Shown piece by piece: positions 1 through 11,645 of a stretch of 64,000 nt of DNA (position 1 is the stretch's first letter; every line of letters starts with the position of its first letter). The notes beneath the pieces are model-generated. The model worked only from the letters and a program-made list of their open reading frames with translations, did no database searches and was not told the origin of the DNA. Origin of the DNA: Phlebiopsis flavidoalba. Taxonomy: Eukaryota > Basidiomycota > Agaricomycetes > Polyporales > Phanerochaetaceae. Made by a program: the position numbers and the translations under genes. The stretch lies in assembly GCA_035772785.1 (NCBI GenBank), contig JAOCPU010000001.1, positions 1,178,001 through 1,242,000 on the forward strand, in the 5' to 3' direction.

Positions 1-685
1 ACACCATTCTCATGTCGCAAGAGGCGGGCACCTATGCGAGTGAGAGTCTCAAGCTTTCCTTGTGTGTTCCATCATACCGACGCATTGATAGCATAGATGC
101 CGAATGAGACAGGTCCATCGCAGTCCAGATACACCCAAAAACGCTGCTCTCTCTTTCCGTTCGGTACTAGAACTCCCTGCCAAAATCTAGTATCGACATT
201 TTCATAATAATTATTGAAAATGATTGCATAGAGGGATGCGTCGCTTCCGGAGCAGTCGCAGCGAGCGCTGCTCTTGCAGACGCGGGCATAGAAATGTTGG
301 GTCTTGTGGTGTCATGCTCAGCGGTGCGCGGAATCACTCATTCTGTATGAAATGATGCTCACGCTTCTACATAGTGTGTTATGGGCAAAGAGATATGGCT
401 GGACCCGACAGATGAAGATGCCAAGCGGGCGGATGGCAGTTTGGTGTATGACGCTGGTATGGCCCCCGCCCTCGGCACCATAACAAATATCTGGCAGGCA
501 GGTAAAATGAGCACACAGCAAGCATTTGACGTGAGTTCGGAGGTTGCTTTGTATATATACTTCGACTCACTACATCTCTCCATCTAGTGCATAGGATGCG
601 TGTCCAAGAGAAATGTGCAGAGATACATGGCATTGCTGTAGAAGTAAGTGCGCTCGTGTGCTGCAACTCGAAGCTCAATGCTTGA
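1..685 (+). CDS. MTR3: Exosome RNase PH-like subunit, Mtr3-type (partial, 3' part)
   Basis: C-terminal part of an RNase PH-fold protein, most like Mtr3/EXOSC6 of the nuclear and cytoplasmic RNA exosome ring. The frame at about 175-320 reads SSIDIFIIIIEND, then GAVAASAALADAGIEML and GLVVSCSA, the helix and strand typical of the family. After an intron, 381-531 reads EIWLDPTDEDAKRADGSLVY, then PALGT and a segment ending STQQAFD. A donor at 532 and an acceptor near 587 lead to CIG..., with EKCAEIHGIAVE in a shifted frame. One missing base near 605 must be assumed to join them. The stop is either 639-641 (unshifted frame) or 683-685 (shifted frame). The 5' end lies beyond the left edge. In fungi these ring subunits are usually catalytically inactive and structural. 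Rrp41/Ski6 is the main alternative; the family call is firmer than the subunit call. Confidence 0.65.
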
Positions 686-1043
686 TGTAATTTCGAAAAG
701 CCAAGTCATTGATTCTGGCTTATTCTGGCTTGAAGGGAGGGTGTATACCAACCGCCAGTTCCTTCTGCGATGATGTTATATGACTTTTTGAGTTAATTGT
801 GTTTGGCCACCGACTGCCGAGCTACGGTCTTGATTAATCTTATCTAAGTTCGAGCTCCATGGGCATTGCCACGCGAGCACGCGAATTCCTTGGCGTGCAT
901 TGCCTGCTTGATCTTACGCTCACCCTTCCTCTGGCATAATCCAGGACTTCGCGAAAGAGTTCTTTACCGACCCTCCATACTGTTCCATAACTTGATACCA
1001 TTTTAATTTAAACCCTGGACTCAGCCCCACGAAATACCCTCTC
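686..1043. other. Intergenic: exosome gene to permease
   Basis: About 360 bp with no conserved reading frame. It lies between two plus-strand genes and should hold the 3' end of the first and the promoter of the permease. An AT-rich patch near 1001-1012 lies about 35 bp before the permease start. I see no clear TATA box, repeat or RNA gene. Confidence 0.5.
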
Positions 1044-3630
1044 ATGAGCAGCTCTCCGCTATATAGCGCCCCTACGATCACCACGCCATGGACCCCGACC
1101 GACGATTACGTTACGACGCATACTCACGCGCATCCCAAGACTCGGACGAACTCGCTGAGGGCCCTTGAGCTCTCCGAGGGGTCTCTACTTGCAGAGGCTC
1201 CACGAACGTCCCGGGGAGGTCATACTCTGTACACTCGGGCTTTTGATTTCCAAAACGACCTGCTGCCTCTGACCGCGAGTCTTAGTGAATCAGAGACTGT
1301 GCCCCTGGAGTCGAAAGAAAAGCACATTAACACTTGTAAATGGTGCGTACACAGTCATGCTTTACAAAACGTGCTCTTGACGTCTACCTGAGTGTAGGTA
1401 TTGCATTGTGTGTGGGCCTCCAGGTACGAGCCAGAATGCTTCCACCAGCGAACCTCAGCCTTACGCTGAGACTTAGATAGGCTCAGGTATATTGTGCGTG
1501 CGTTTCAACACACCACGACACGCACTGTCCCTGAGCTAATGCCACATATACAGCTCTTCCCCAGGAGTGGTAGTCGCGAATACGCACAGCGTAGGAGCCA
1601 GTCTAACAGTCTGGCTCGCTTCTGGAATTCTCGCATGGACCGGCGCAAGCAGCTTTGCGGAGCTCGGCTCTCATCAATACCAGTAAACGGGGGAGCGCAG
1701 GCATATCTCCAATATGCATATGGTCCACTCGTGTCATACCTCTTTGCCTGGACGTCAATATTCTTGAAGCCAGGTGTGTGTCCATCGTTTTCTGGGCCGG
1801 GCTATGACTTAACATGGTGCAGGAAGTAATGCTGTCATCAGCCTTATCTTGGCTGAATATTTGAATCGTCTATTCTACCACAGCACCAACTCTGCATCTC
1901 CCCGGACGCACTACCACAAAATGGGCGATCAAGATTACAGCCATTGTAGCTATCCTGATTGTTAGCGCGCTGTGTATTGCCACGCCTACCACTGAGTACA
2001 AGAGCGGCGGTTGTGTTCACTACTGTGAAGGTATGCATATCTCACGCCACATATTTACTGCGTATTGACCGTGTGTATGCGCGTAAGATTGCTGCTCTAG
2101 TAAGTGCAATGTATTTGAAAATGAGACCTACTTTGAACGCTTGGCGTAGTTGGCCGTGACTGTCATTGGCATGATACAACTGGCGCGAGGACATGCGTCA
2201 ACATCCTTCACAGGAGACCCTCTTTGCGGGGTCAAGCCATAGCCCGTCAGAGTATGCGCTCGCATTCTACTCTGGTCTTTGGGCATATGACGGCTGGGAC
2301 CAAGCCAACTACGTTGGCGGTGAAATGAAGAATGCTACGAAGAACATTCCGCGAGCCATCCATTCAAGCATGGCTATCGTCACTGTGCGTGCAAATATAC
2401 CTGTAGCCTGGGCCCCGCTTACTTGGTGATGCGAAGTTACTATATTTGTACTGGCTAATGTATCATATTTCGTGGTACTGGACAAGGTGCTTACTGATCT
2501 GGCTGACGTCCCGAAACTTTGCTGACAATGTCGTGACAGACGACTGTTTTGGGCCTGAGTAAACACTGTCGCTCTGGATTTCGGCCACGCCGTGTTTGGA
2601 CGCATCGGCGGTATCGTGTTCGCCGCAATGGTCGCGTTTTCCTGCTTCGGCGCTCTAAACGGTGAGTCTCCGGTGCCCCAGAATGTCATATTCTTCGCTG
2701 ACACCTCGCCAGGCTCGTTCTTTACCTCTGCGCGACTCATCTATGTGGCCGGAAAAGAGGGCTACCTTCCCGCGTTTGTTCGGCCGGCAACAACAAGACC
2801 TGCGAACGCCGCTGAACGCGATGTGTCTGCAGGCGGCCATAACGATAATTTTCATCGCCATCGGTGGAGGGTTCAGATCGCTTATCAACTTTGCTGTTGT
2901 CGGTACGTTGTCTCGGCTCTACATGTGAACGTCTTGCCCATTTCTTCTTGAAGCGTCGTGGGCGTTTCTATTTTTCCTCACCGTGAGTTGACACGATCGT
3001 CCGGTGATTGACTTGAAACTTACCATGCTCTATAGGTCTTGGGACTCGTTATCTTGCGCATCAAAGAGCCCCTCTTGGAACGGTCTGGTCACTAGTCCGA
3101 GGCAAAGGAACCGTTTTGACTTATCATTTCATTCCATCAGGCCATCACAAGACCTGGAGAACGACGCCGTTAATCTTTTGCGCGCAGTGTGTGAAACTGC
3201 TACCTTCTATGTGGCCTTCTTTCTCATACGTGTTGAATAGGTATGCTTGTTTTTGCTGTGCATGCCAGTCATCGCGGCGCCATTAGAAGCCATGGCAGTC
3301 CTAGGTGCGCCTCGTCCTCTCTTTCCATACTAGTGAGGAGGCTAACCTCCTCGGATCTAGGCTTCGTCCTCATCGGGATACCCATCTATTACATGACACA
3401 ACGCAGCGGGCCCAGCAACTCGAGACCCGCCGCTGGTCGTCGGTGAGTCATTGCTGCTTACATGCTTTCAAAGCAGCGCAAAGAGAAGCTGGCTGACATG
3501 TTTCCTCGAAGCGCTGTTCACGGACTGCTTCGCGCGGATGCGCGGACGACCGTCGCTGGGGACGGGATGGCAGGCCGTCGCGACAGAGGGGGACGAACAT
3601 CTGGAGATGTCACAGCAACACTCGAGGTGA
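1044..3630 (+). CDS. Mup1-like L-type amino acid permease (APC superfamily)
   Basis: Plasma-membrane amino acid transporter of the LAT/Mup1 (methionine permease) type. The start ATG at 1044 opens a roughly 100-residue hydrophilic N-terminus rich in Ser and Thr. After an intron the core reads SSPGVVVANTHSVGASLTVW, then SIPVNGGAQAYLQYAYGP, then FYSGLWAYDGWDQANYVGG, KNIPRAIHSSMAIVT, FSCFGALNGSFFTSARLIYV and GKEGYLPAFFGR. These are signature loops of fungal Mup1-like permeases. Further hydrophobic stretches (AITIIFIAIGGGF, CLFLLCMPVIAAPLEAMAVL-like) run to 3420. The last exon ends QAVATEGDEHLEMSQQHSR with TGA at 3628-3630. At least one frame break (near 1670, between FAELGS and SIPVNGG) and several short introns are needed. 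The family usually has 12-14 membrane segments, which fits the length. Substrate is inferred from family only. Confidence 0.85.
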
Positions 3631-4102
3631 TACCCATATTATACCCGCCACATGGACACGGCTGCCAGCGGCGGCGCGCGCCGACGCTGCGTCACCGCGC
3701 TGTACGCACAGTCATGTATACACTTGTTTAATCATCAATTTTTTGGAGCTGCCAACATCTGTGTGCGCTGCTCATACGCGTCCCGTGGCGGAGCGCGAGG
3801 GAACTTCGGCGAGGGCATTGTGCCGGCGGTGTAGGTTCGGGATGGTACTTGGGTGGCGACAGGCTGGCGTGTTCTGGCGTCTATCCCGCCGTGCTTAGTG
3901 ATCGGGACACACCACCGCGACCATCGATCGCATATATAGCGTTCAGCGCGTACACGCCTTGCCCGACACCTGCACCATCTACTCCCGCCGCCGCCCGCAC
4001 ATTGTTTGAATTATTGTCTATATATTTGGTGCGTTGTGCGAGCTCTCGTATGCGCAGACAGGACACTAAAGTGGAGGCATGTGGGCAGTATTTTGAATCG
4101 CC
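3631..4102. other. Intergenic and ATX1 promoter region
   Basis: About 470 bp without a conserved frame. It holds two TATA-like patches upstream of ATX1, at 3933-3938 and 4019-4027. The first half is GC-rich and looks like 3' flank of the permease. No repeat or RNA gene was recognised. Confidence 0.45.
4019..4027 (+). promoter_or_regulatory. TATA-like box upstream of ATX1
   Basis: The sequence TATATATTT lies about 75-85 bp before the ATX1 start codon at 4103, a reasonable position for a fungal TATA element. Assignment is by position only; no experimental or comparative support is visible. Confidence 0.3.
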
Positions 4103-4565
4103 ATGGTAAGTACCGCCCTGCGCAGTCGGAGGGCTGGAGCGTGCTCACGGAGGGACGGACACAGTCTGAGCACACCTACCCAATTCGACGTCAAGGTACG
4201 TCGATAACGAGGTGCCACCAAGGCTGCGCTGACGTTCAAGGGTGCTAGATGACTTGCGGCGGCTGCTCTGGGGCTATCGAGCGCGTTCTGAAGAAGACCG
4301 AGGGTGCGCTGGCCCGTTCCGTCGCACGACGACGGCTGCAAGCTCACCATGCCTATCTTTGTGTATCGCAGGGATATCCTCGTACGACGTCAGCCTCGAG
4401 AAGCAGGAGGTCCTTGTCAAAGCACAATCGGGTACGACCAGCTCCTGGAGAAGATCAAGAAGACTGGGAAAGAGGTGCGTGGCTTCGCTGGCGTTGTGGT
4501 CCGCATGGGACGCTGAACTGGGGCGTGGTGTCGTATAGGTCCGCTCCGGCAAGACTGTCGAGTAG
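4103..4565 (+). CDS. ATX1: Atx1-type copper metallochaperone
   Basis: Small cytosolic Cu(I) chaperone that passes copper to the Ccc2-type P-ATPase in the secretory pathway. The ATG at 4103-4105 is followed at once by an intron (GTAAGT). Exon 2 encodes SEHTYQFDVK once an extra C in the run at about 4181 is discounted. After a second intron, MTCGGCSGAIERVLKKTEG starts at 4249 and holds the copper-binding M-T-C-x-x-C motif. Exons then give ISSYDVSLEKQEVLVK, IGYDQLLEKIKKTGKEV and, after a last intron, RSGKTVE with TAG at 4563-4565. The assembled protein is about 70-75 residues, the normal length for the family, with a single HMA domain. It is followed on the same strand by a ferric reductase. Confidence 0.88.
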
Positions 4566-5274
4566 ATTCGTAGCAGGGCGATACCCGGAACATTGTACGA
4601 ATATAATATGCACGAATTCATGGAGACTTGCACCTATGTTGAGCTGTGAGAGCTGCCGCAAGATGGACGCGATTGACACTGGGAGAAGGCGCACTGCTTA
4701 TAGATGAATGTGCTGTCAGGGCTATTTATGACAGGATTGTCGGGCGGTGGCAGGACGGAAAGTTTTGGGTCGTACGCGCGTCCGAGGAAACATAGGCCCA
4801 AAGCGGGCAGCGCGTGGCAAAGCGCCGGGGTGTGGGAGGACATGACCGCATTGATGTTCACTAAAACTTTATTGCCGGGACGGCTGCTTGGCGCCCGCCT
4901 CTCCCGTCTTCTCGCACATGGCTCCGATGGGGAGCCACCGCAAGCCGAGAAGGGCTCGAAAGCTCGCTCTGCCTCGCTCTTATATCTCTGCGTGCTGGCC
5001 ACTGCCAACATCCCTCGACACCTCCTGTCCTCAGCTCACAGCCCCCGCCCCTACCGCCGCACACACCAATTACTCACCCTTTCTCACACACACCGCAGCA
5101 GCCTTGACAACATACCCAAGCCCAGGCATCATATTTTTTGCCATTCTAGCTGTGCCTCGATCCCCCCGCACACGCGCACCAAATATTTGACTACGAATTA
5201 CAAACAGCTCAATTCCCACCCGTTATTAGGCTTGGGGAACACTCGACCGTTCCTCGGTTCGTTTTGCGTCACCC
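4566..5274. other. Intergenic: ferric reductase promoter and leader
   Basis: About 700 bp. The second half (about 5000-5180) is strongly C/T-rich on the plus strand, as in leaders of well-expressed fungal genes, and ends just before the reductase start at 5275. No iron-responsive GATA-type cluster was recognised by eye. No conserved frame seen. Confidence 0.4.
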
Positions 5275-8200
5275 ATGCCCACCCTCCTTTCGTCCCGCGA
5301 CTCGTCTAATCTCACCCTACCTGCCATCCCCACCTACAGCGATGATCTCGAATGGGTCACAGCATACCTCGTCCAGCATATGCTCAGTCACCCGAGCTGG
5401 GTCTACGCTTGGCTCCTATGGATTGCCATTGGCGGCATCTTCATAGCGCTTACCCTCATGCATTGGGCTGGCTTCCGCGGAGGATACATCGGTGCCCTCT
5501 GGAGCAAATGGGCTCTGCGCCGTAGAACATGGAGGAAGAAACACAGTCTCGCCGCGGCAGCAAAGTCCGGCCAGCCCCATAGACAGCCCATGTCCCTTTC
5601 CCTCTAATGCCCAGATCCTGACTGTATGCGCCATGTTTGTCGGCGTACTCGCACTCACCTTCGCCGGACCAGACTACCTAGCCCCCCAAGTCCAGCTCTG
5701 GAACTACCAGAACTACCCTATCAAGTCCCTCCGGAAACGTGCATACGACGTCTCTGATTTCACCTATCTCCAACCTCAGTTTCACCATATGAAGGGCTGG
5801 TGGACCACGGGAGGCCGCACAGGTCTCATGGCCTTTGCCCTCTTCCCCCTTGTCATCGTCCCTTTGCCCTCAAGGCCCCTCCATTTGCGTATCCTATCTT
5901 CCCGTTATTTCTTACAACTCGGCTTTGACCAAGCTGGCATTTCTGCACCGGTGGTGTGGCTTCCTCGTATGGTTGCTGGCAACCCTGCACATGCATTTTG
6001 GGAGCGTCCAACTGGGACTCGACTATCGGCCGAGCACGGGTCGAATGGGCTACGTCTATGCATGGCAATATGAGAAGTTCATATTCGCTTGGATTGTAGT
6101 ACGTTTCCCTGTCCTATCTGGACGACCCTTGCTGATCTGTTTTTAGGCTTACGGCTGCTTCACTCTTCTAATGATATGCTCATTGCCCGCTATTAGAAGA
6201 CACCACTACGAAGCCTTCTATTTCCTGCACGTCCTCTTTGTCCCTCTCACGCTCATCTTCTCGGCACTGCATCACCCTCCACTGGCATGGTGGTGCTGGA
6301 CGGCCCTCGCCTGTGGGTTGCCGAGCGCTCCTACCGCCTCACCTGGTGGCTAAACACCAACGGCTACCTCGGCGGCACGGTTCACGCGGCCGGCACGCCA
6401 CAGGGTCAGGGTCGCCCAAGAGATCCGCAGCACAGGTGCCGCCCGACACCCTGCCGATGCACGCGCTCGGCCAGCCGCACGCCGTGAGCAAGCTCCCGAC
6501 GCTCCCGCGCATTGACCCGAACGCGCGCGCGCCCGGCGTGTCGCTGGCGGGTAGCGTCTACTCGCCGCCGCCCGGCTTCGCGCATGCGGAGCTCATGCCC
6601 GGAAAGACCGTGCGTCCTGCGCATCGTCACGCCCGGATTCCTCTCGTGGGCGCCCGGCCAGCATTTCCTCATCCGTATCCCTGCCATTTCGAACTTTACG
6701 ACCCACCCATTCACCGTCGCGTCAGTATGCGACCACCAGTCGCCAGACGAGTCCGGTCGCGAGCTCGTGTTTTTCATTCGCGCGAAGAAGGGCTGGACGA
6801 AGGATCTTTGGGACACGGTTTCGGCCATGAGCGCACAAGGGATCAGGTATCCGCCCGGCGAGAAGCTACCTGCAGGATACCACCCTCCTCCAAAGGGCGT
6901 ACTCATGCGGGCTTTCGTCGACGGACCTTTTGGCTCCGCTGCTAGGGCGGGGCGCGCTGGCACGAGCACTCGACTGTCCTGCTCATGGTAGGCGGGTCAG
7001 GCGTCAGCTTTGGTCTATCAGTACTGGGGAGTACGTGTGCATGTGCCTGGCAGGCAGGGATGGGAGGAGTCTTGGTGCGCGTAGTGGTGGTTACGGCATG
7101 CCTGGTTTCAAGATAGAACGTGTACGGTTCGTCTGGATCGTCCGCGAGTTCGGTACGTCTTACACGTTTCCTCCTGATTGAATGGTTTTCTGACATATGC
7201 GTGCAGGTCACGTACACTGGTGTGCGCACATCTCAGACGTTGCATGGAGATGGTACCGCCAGAAGAGCTTCAAATCGATATCTTCGTCACGAACATCAAG
7301 CCGTTGAAGGGCATCTCACATAAAGCCCATCGTCCCTCCGGATCTCCTCGTACCACCACTCCCCCAGTTCGCCCGCGAAGGCATGGCGCCTGCCGCACGG
7401 TCCGAGAAGGGTCACAGCCCAACATCCTCCATAAGCTCTGTAGAGACGGAGGAAGTGGACGAAGACGTGGACCTCAGCTACTACGAGTCCGACATGGCGA
7501 ACGAGGAACGGGGCGAGCTGGGCCACGACGAGCACGTTCTCGACCTCACGAACTTCGAAGACGAGGACGATACCGCGATGCCGGGCGAGGACCAACTCAA
7601 TCAGGCTGTCAAGGAGGAGGGGCGCGCCAGACGTTCGTTCATACGGCGGAGTATGGCCATCTTCGGCAAGGGCGAAGTCCCGAAGCAGGAGCCTGGCTTC
7701 CGCTCGTCGCTGTATGGTCTTGCCACGCGCTCCTCTGTCTATGGCCCCGCGATAACGACATCCCAATACGGCTCCGGAGTGCGTGGGTCAGTGTACGGCA
7801 TGGGCGCGCGCTCATCCATGCGCCTCCTCGACGACGCGCCATCCTCAGACGCCATGCGCGCCCTCGCGCCTCCCGCAGAAGCCAGCACCTCCCGCGTGCA
7901 GCTCTCCCCCATCGCCCCCTCCCCACTCAGCGCGACGACCATCTCAACGCCCACCAGCGCGGCGCCGCTCCTCGGCGACCGCGACCGCGACCCGCCGCGC
8001 TTCACCTTCCCACCCGAACCACCGTCCCCGTCTCCCGGCAAACGCGCGTTCGTTCGCGGGGAGCCGCGCGGATTCGCCCCGGCCCGAGTCGACGTGGTCG
8101 CATTGGTCCGATGCGCCACACACAGTGTTGGCTGCGCTTGTGAGCGAGGCGGCGGCGCAGGAGCAGGTGCGGCTCGAGCTTGACGAAGAAGAAGAAGTGT

Positions 8201-8494
8201 TCGACATCAGCGTCGTCGCGGAGCGCGTGAGGCCTGGTCGGCCGGTCTTCCAGCGCATACTGGCGGACGTGGCGGGAGGTCGAGCGATCGAAGGGGTCTG
8301 TCATTGTTGGCTGTACGTGCCTTCTCCGTCTTTGCTTGATCGCTTTGCTGATGCTGCAACTGCAGGCTGTGGGCCGACATCGCTTAAACGCCGTCGTTCG
8401 CAAGAACATTGCGGCACAGATCAACCCTGCTCGGATACGACAGGGAGACTACCGCGGCCAGATCTCTCTGGTTGCGGAAGACTTTGGGTATTAG
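5275..8494 (+). CDS. Ferric/cupric reductase transmembrane protein (FRE family)
   Basis: Plasma-membrane flavocytochrome that reduces extracellular Fe(III) or Cu(II) with cytosolic NADPH, via FAD and two haems. The ATG at 5275 opens a short extracellular segment. It is followed by the first helix (WVYAWLLWIAIGGIFIALTL) and further helices at 5620-6300. The haem helices carry the paired histidines in HRWCGFLVWLLATLHMHFG and in the segment with HHYEAFYFLHVL. The FAD site reads HPFTVAS near 6708, preceded by PGQHFLIRIP; the NADPH site is GGSGVSFG near 6993. A long acidic, Ser-rich insertion (about 7395-8100) precedes the C-terminal strand CGPTSLNAVVRKNIAAQ, with TAG at 8492-8494. Frame breaks near 5600, 5880, 6420 and 6610 interrupt the reading. 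It is adjacent to ATX1. Metal preference cannot be told from sequence. Confidence 0.88.
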
Positions 8495-8852
8495 AGTAGA
8501 TGTGACGTGTTCTGCTTTCTTGACCCCATTGGACTGGGACATCGGACCCTTTCTTGAACAAGTGTACAACATGCTCGTTGCATTGAGATTAGCATTACAC
8601 CTAACACGGACTCTAGTAGAACTCGCGCACAGCTGCGTTTCGTACATTCGTTGTTTCAACTTGTATCCAATTTGCACACATTAGCACACATTACTACTCG
8701 AATTTTCTGCTAGATACTGCAGGTCTTGTATCTTTAGCTACAATCAAAGATAATCCGTCTACACACTCTCGTTGCCACCATGCGACCAACGATACGTGCG
8801 AAAATACTTGCTTCGCCTCCGATTTTACCACTGATAAAGGTCCAATATTTCA
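8495..8852. other. Intergenic: reductase to TRM1
   Basis: About 360 bp between two plus-strand genes, AT-richer than the flanks. It should carry the reductase 3' end and the TRM1 promoter. No feature could be assigned. Confidence 0.4.
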
Positions 8853-11401
8853 ATGCCTTGCGCGTCTAACAAAACGCCACGAAGGCTTCGCTTTCCGGTT
8901 GCGGTGTCCGGCCTCATGGCGCTTATAGTTTTGGCAAGCTTGCATGAGGATAGCCTTCGTTCGCTCTCCCCTCCAAAGGCTCTCTGGCTCTCCTATTATT
9001 TCACGCCTCTCCAGCGCACGCACATACTTTGGTACTCTGGGCACAAGATGGCACCCGCGGACCCCACCACCTGGTCCCTGGTTGTACCCGAGGGCTACAC
9101 CCTACATTCCGAAAACACATCCCATATCCTCCTGCCAAATGACAATGGTGCTTTCTTGAACCCTGTTCAGGAGTTTAACCGTGATTTGAGCGTGGCGTGT
9201 ATCAGGGTGTGGGGAGAGCAGACAAACGAGGTGAAGAAGGCGAGGTTGGGGAGCAGGACCGCGAGAAGAAGGCGCAGAAGGCGGAGAACAAGGCGAAGAA
9301 GCAGAAGGGTGAGTACGAGTGGTTATGTGACAATATAGCTGACTCAAAGATCTCAGTGGATGGTGGACAAGAAAAGAAAGCAGAGCAGCCCGACGTTCAG
9401 CCAGAAAGCGCGGAACAACCTGCTGTGGCAAAGCTCAAGCCTGAGGTTCGTGCCATGTAAGCTGCAGCCTGCACGGACGCTAAACGCCTAGCATCATCAG
9501 TACAAACCGTTCCAATTTGTCATTCTCGAAGCTCTGTCTGCGACCGGCCTACGGTCAATACGCTACGCACAAGAGATACCTCAGGTCAAGTCAGACTGTC
9601 TCGTGCTAAACATCTTCGGCTCGTGCTAATATCATGTGCATATAGATATGTGATTGCCAATGACCTGTCAGAGGACCTTGCATGCGAAGTCTATGCGCAA
9701 GAATGTCGAGCTCACAACAACCTCCACGAGAAAGAGGAAGCGGGCGAGGAGGGCTCTAGTACTCTCGTCAATCGTGAGGCAAAGGTTAGGGTCAATGAAG
9801 GAGACGCTTGGTGAGACAGCTCTCTACTCTATCTTGCATGTATGTGATACTGAGTCCTGTCCAGTGCCCTCATGTACAACCACCGAGCAATCTTAAAAGT
9901 CGCGTGGATGTCGTAGATCTGGATCCATACGGTACTGCAGCTCCATTCATCGACGGTGCCGTTTCAATGCGTGAAACGATGGAGGTAGGGCGATACACAA
10001 ATCTTCACGGAATGATGCGCATTGACTATTTTCACGGAAGGCCTTCTCTGTGTAACTTGCACCGACCTCCAAGTTCTTGCCACTACCAACTACCCTGAGA
10101 AATGGTGCGTGTGCATATAGGAACAAATCTCATCACTTTTTCCAACCTCAAACTTAGTTTTGCGAACTATGGTGGAACTCGTACCTCAGAGGAGAATACT
10201 GTCACGAGTCGGTGTGTATACACCCAACTATCTAGGACGGTTGGGACAGCTTACCTTACACTCAGGCTCTCCGACTTGTTCTTCATTCAATAGCGACATC
10301 TGCTGCACGCTACGGCCGCTACATTGAGCCTCTTGCATCTCTTTCCATCGATTTCTACGTACGACTATTCGTGCGGGTCAAGACTTCGCAACTGGAAGTG
10401 AAGAAACTCATTGCGTGCGTTTCGCTTAATAATCGTCTCACTACTTAGTCTGACCACCCTGAACAGTAACACTGCTTCATATTATGTCTGCAGTGGCTGC
10501 CAGTCATACTATGAGCAAACCCTCGGCCGTGTAAAGTCGAGCGTTTCTGCGAAGACTGGCGACACAAACTAACCATTTTAAGGTCAAACACTGGCCCTCC
10601 GGTATCTGACAAGTGTCCTGAGTGCAACTCTGTCTTCCATGTGGGTAACTCGACTGCCTCAGACTACCCGAATGCTGATACCAAAGCCACAGCTCGCTGG
10701 CCCCATGTGGTCAGGCCCTCTGCAATTGACAATAAGACTTCATTGGCAAGGTCCTTGACCATGCTTGAGGCAAACTCCGATAAATACGGCACCTCCCCAC
10801 GGATTGAAGGGAATGTTGACCGCTGGCAAAAGAAGTGAGGTGTTGCATTCATCCGACATTTGACTATACTAACAAATAGTATAGGAACTTGATGCAGCCT
10901 TCTACTTCTCTCGCCTGGTTCATTTGTCGGGAATCTTCCACTGCATTGCTCCTTCACTTGCATGATGTCACGTATGTAGTCTGTGTTCGTCAAGTCTAGA
11001 ACTTATGCTAACGTACACCTTTTGTGCTTGCTTCTAGTGGTCCGCCTCTATTGAATCGCCGGACACGATGTCTCAAGATCCCCGCCCTTCCCCCGAACAT
11101 ACCACTTCCGGGCTCCCTCAAGACAGACGCTCCGCGAACGGTCATCTACAGCATATTCCGGTCTTGGATCAAAAAGAACCCAGTCAAGATGGACAAAATA
11201 TCGCCACACTCTTCCGTCACGAGTACTGCCTCGAGAAAGAGTCCGGCGTTCGAAGCCAACTTCAAGCACCACCCCGGCGCGAGCTCAAAGTCGTCCACCG
11301 TGAAGCTCGTAAGATACCAAACAAAATCCCTACCGAACTGGGGGCCAGGATCCAGGGCTGCTTCGGGCACAAAAAAACGCAAAAGACCGGCGGATGAGTG
11401 A
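8853..11401 (+). CDS. TRM1: tRNA (guanine26-N2)-dimethyltransferase
   Basis: Makes m2,2G26 in tRNAs using S-adenosylmethionine. Two starts are possible. The upstream ATG at 8853 adds about 65 residues that are basic and partly hydrophobic ([20 protein letters not shown]). The ATG at 9049 begins [19 protein letters not shown], the usual start of the conserved part. Then comes [21 protein letters not shown] Lys-rich linker leads to the SAM-binding core: [18 protein letters not shown] (9520-9590), [10 protein letters not shown] and [19 protein letters not shown] (about 9910). C-terminal motifs are [13 protein letters not shown], a Cys pair in [14 protein letters not shown] and [11 protein letters not shown], and [17 protein letters not shown] near 11158. 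The end is a basic KKRKRPADE, stop 11399-11401. Several introns and frame breaks occur. Yeast Trm1 also uses two starts for mitochondrial and nuclear forms, which would fit here. Confidence 0.9.
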
Positions 11402-11645
11402 CAGACGATTCCAAAAGCCAGTTTGTCGTAGTATAGCGTTGTATACAGCCCTACGTATGTGCTTTATGATTGCATTAGCAGGGTCACGAACACTCCAAAG
11501 CGAGCAGCTACATTATACAAAGAAAGCAAGATCAGATGCGCAGAAGGTGACGAAAAGGGAGAAGGTGCGACAGTGCGAAATTGAGGCGGTCATACGGAGT
11601 GGTAGAACAAGAAATTTAATTAAAGTAATAAGAAAGGGAAAGAAT

